A DNA stretch of 14,135 nt from Candidatus Zipacnadia bacterium. GTDB taxonomy: Bacteria > Armatimonadota > UBA5377 > JALGUK01. Below are positions 12,664-14,135 of the stretch, piece by piece. Position numbers and translations under genes: made by a program. Positions within the stretch are counted from its first letter, which is position 1, and every line of letters starts with the position of its first letter. Under the pieces are notes generated by a model. That model was not told the origin of the DNA. It did no database searches and was given only the letters and a program-made list of their open reading frames with translations. The DNA lies in NCBI GenBank assembly GCA_029820875.1, contig JALGUK010000078.1, positions 1 through 14,135 on the forward strand. The letters are read 5' to 3'.

Positions 12664-14135
12664 ATGCCCGCAGACCAGCAACATGAGATTGAGACGCTCA
12701 TCTGCGCGCGTTATCCGATTCTGTATGTGGTTTCGTGGGAGGAGGAGCGCGTCGAGGAGACACTGCTTAAAGTCTGCAAGAGCCGCGGCAAGAAACTCTT
12801 CGTGTGGACCTGTACCATGGGCCTGCTTCCGCATGGGTCACGTGCTTTTCGGCAGGATACAGTCGAGCCGGTTCCGGCGCTGGACGAGATTATGGAATCG
12901 CGCGATGCAGCGGTGTTTCTTCTGAAGGACTTCCATTCATACCTGCAAGACCCCACGATCGTTCGGAAGCTGCGTGACCTGACCTATGTGCTCAAACGTA
13001 GCTACAAGACCCTGGTTATCCTTTCTCCCATCCTTGAACTCCCGCCGGAGCTTGAGAAGGAAGTGACCGTGGTTGACTATGAGCTTCCGACGGTTGAGGA
13101 AATAGGCCAACAGCTCGATCGGATTATCGCCCAGGTCAAAGACGATCCGCGCATCCACTGTGACCTGACCCAGCAGGAGCGCGAGCAAGTCGTCAAAGCC
13201 GCTCAGGGGCTTACGGCGATTGAAGTGGACAACGTTTTCGCCAAGTCGCTCGTGGAGAAGCAGCGGCTCGACCCGGAGATTATATTGGCTGAGAAGCAGC
13301 AGATTGTGCGCAAGTCTGGAATCCTCGAGTACTTCTCCACGCGCGAGAGCTTCGATGCAGTGGGCGGGCTGGACATCCTCAAGGACTGGTTGCGCAAGCG
13401 TGCACAGGCCTTCACTGACCGTGCGCGAGAGTTCGGCCTCCCCCAACCCAAGGGCGTGCTGCTGATTGGTGTTCAAGGCTGTGGGAAGTCGCTGAGTGCG
13501 AAGGCGGTGGCTGCTCTGTATCGGCTTCCGTTGCTGAGGCTGGACGTGGGCAACCTCTTCTCCGGCATCATCGGCTCGTCGGAAGAGCGCATGAGAAAGG
13601 CCATCAAAATCGCCGAGTCGGTCAGTCCCTGCGTGCTCTGGGTGGACGAAATCGAAAAGGGATTCAGCGGCACCCAGTCATCCGCCTTCTCCGATGCCGG
13701 CACCACCGCCCGCATTTTCGCCACGTTTGTCACCTGGCTGCAGGAGAAGCAAGACCCCGTGTTTGTGATAGCGACAGCCAACGACATCACCGCCCTGCCG
13801 CCGGAGTTGTTCCGCAAGGGGCGTTTCGACGACATTTTTTTCGTGGACCTGCCTACTGTCGAAGAGCGCAAGGACATCTTCGCCATTCACCTGAGGGCAC
13901 GCAACCGCAATCCCGCAGACTTTGATCTGGACACTCTCGCCGCGCGTTCATCCGGCTTTTCTGGTGCGGAGATCGAGCAAGCCATCATATCCGCCATGTT
14001 TGATGCCTTCGACGCGGGGCGCGATGTAGCCACCGAGGACATTCTGCGTAACCTCGAGGGTAGTTTTCCTCTGTCGATGACCATGCGCGAGAACATAGAA
14101 TTCCTGCGTGAGTGGGCGTACACACGCGCACGTCC
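12664..14135 (+). CDS. Ycf46-like AAA ATPase, 3' end cut by window edge
   Basis: The frame is open from the ATG at 12664 to the window edge (490 codons), with AGGTG five bases before the start. Residues 1-220 form an N-terminal domain with [39 protein letters not shown] and [17 protein letters not shown], the wording of the Ycf46 family of cyanobacteria and plastids. The AAA domain follows: Walker A GVQGCGKS (269-276, Lys275), Walker [10 protein letters not shown] (324-332, Asp328, Glu329), a sensor region [21 protein letters not shown] with Arg384 and Arg387, and a C-terminal helical lid starting [10 protein letters not shown]. The catalytic residues are intact, so it should be an active ATPase. 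In cyanobacteria Ycf46 has been tied to inorganic carbon use; in this context its role is unknown. It is divergent from the fatty acid cluster. Confidence 0.85.
   Translation, partial: MPADQQHEIETLICARYPILYVVSWEEERVEETLLKVCKSRGKKLFVWTCTMGLLPHGSRAFRQDTVEPVPALDEIMESRDAAVFLLKDFHSYLQDPTIVRKLRDLTYVLKRSYKTLVILSPILELPPELEKEVTVVDYELPTVEEIGQQLDRIIAQVKDDPRIHCDLTQQEREQVVKAAQGLTAIEVDNVFAKSLVEKQRLDPEIILAEKQQIVRKSGILEYFSTRESFDAVGGLDILKDWLRKRAQAFTDRAREFGLPQPKGVLLIGVQGCGKSLSAKAVAALYRLPLLRLDVGNLFSGIIGSSEERMRKAIKIAESVSPCVLWVDEIEKGFSGTQSSAFSDAGTTARIFATFVTWLQEKQDPVFVIATANDITALPPELFRKGRFDDIFFVDLPTVEERKDIFAIHLRARNRNPADFDLDTLAARSSGFSGAEIEQAIISAMFDAFDAGRDVATEDILRNLEGSFPLSMTMRENIEFLREWAYTRAR

Noticed and set aside
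12937..13476. Minus-strand frame of 179 codons inside the Ycf46-like gene
   Set aside because: Opposite a clear AAA ATPase with intact Walker motifs; no family, no ribosome binding site of note.

Overview
The window holds a long minus-strand gene run, read from about 12,380 down to position 1, and one divergent plus-strand gene at the right end. It is moderately GC-rich and uses many GTG and TTG starts. Gene content looks like a free-living Gram-negative-type or deep-branching bacterium. The prepilin-like protein with a DUF1559-style layout, the GH42-like secreted protein and a Ycf46-like ATPase next to a plsX-fab cluster would fit Armatimonadota or a relative (Planctomycetota-like lineages also possible). 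That placement is an inference from gene style only; there is no rRNA gene here.

Right to left on the minus strand: a near-consensus sigma-70 promoter (12431-12459), the DUF177/YceD protein, ribosomal protein L32 (rpmF), plsX, fabH, an acyl-CoA dehydrogenase, etfB, a ferredoxin-fused etfA that is split by a frameshift with an internal deletion, fabD, fabG, acpP, fabF, a GC-rich hairpin, rnc (RNase III), a type IV pilin-like (pseudopilin) protein, and a secreted GH42-like protein that runs off the left edge. On the plus strand, from its own promoter (12535-12564), is a Ycf46-like AAA ATPase that runs off the right edge.

The genes form a type II fatty acid and phospholipid precursor synthesis cluster. 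PlsX makes acyl-phosphate from acyl-ACP, FabD loads malonate on ACP, FabH primes, FabF elongates and FabG does the first reduction. The dehydratase (fabZ) and any standard enoyl-ACP reductase (fabI/fabK/fabL/fabV) are absent from the window. Between fabH and fabD, the place where fabK sits in streptococcal-type clusters, lies instead an acyl-CoA dehydrogenase with its electron transfer flavoprotein, whose alpha subunit carries a two-cluster ferredoxin domain like that of flavin-based bifurcating enzymes. This is the most interesting feature of the window: a possible ETF-linked enoyl-thioester reductase (or acyl-chain recycling module) built into the fatty acid operon. The apparent break in etfA must be resolved first, because it is either an assembly error or a sign that the module is decaying.

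Other points worth attention are an RBS displayed in the loop of a perfect hairpin at fabG, TTG starts on acpP, fabH and the acyl-CoA dehydrogenase, and a GH42-like protein that appears to lack both catalytic glutamates. There are no recognisable tRNA, rRNA, CRISPR, insertion sequence or phage features.
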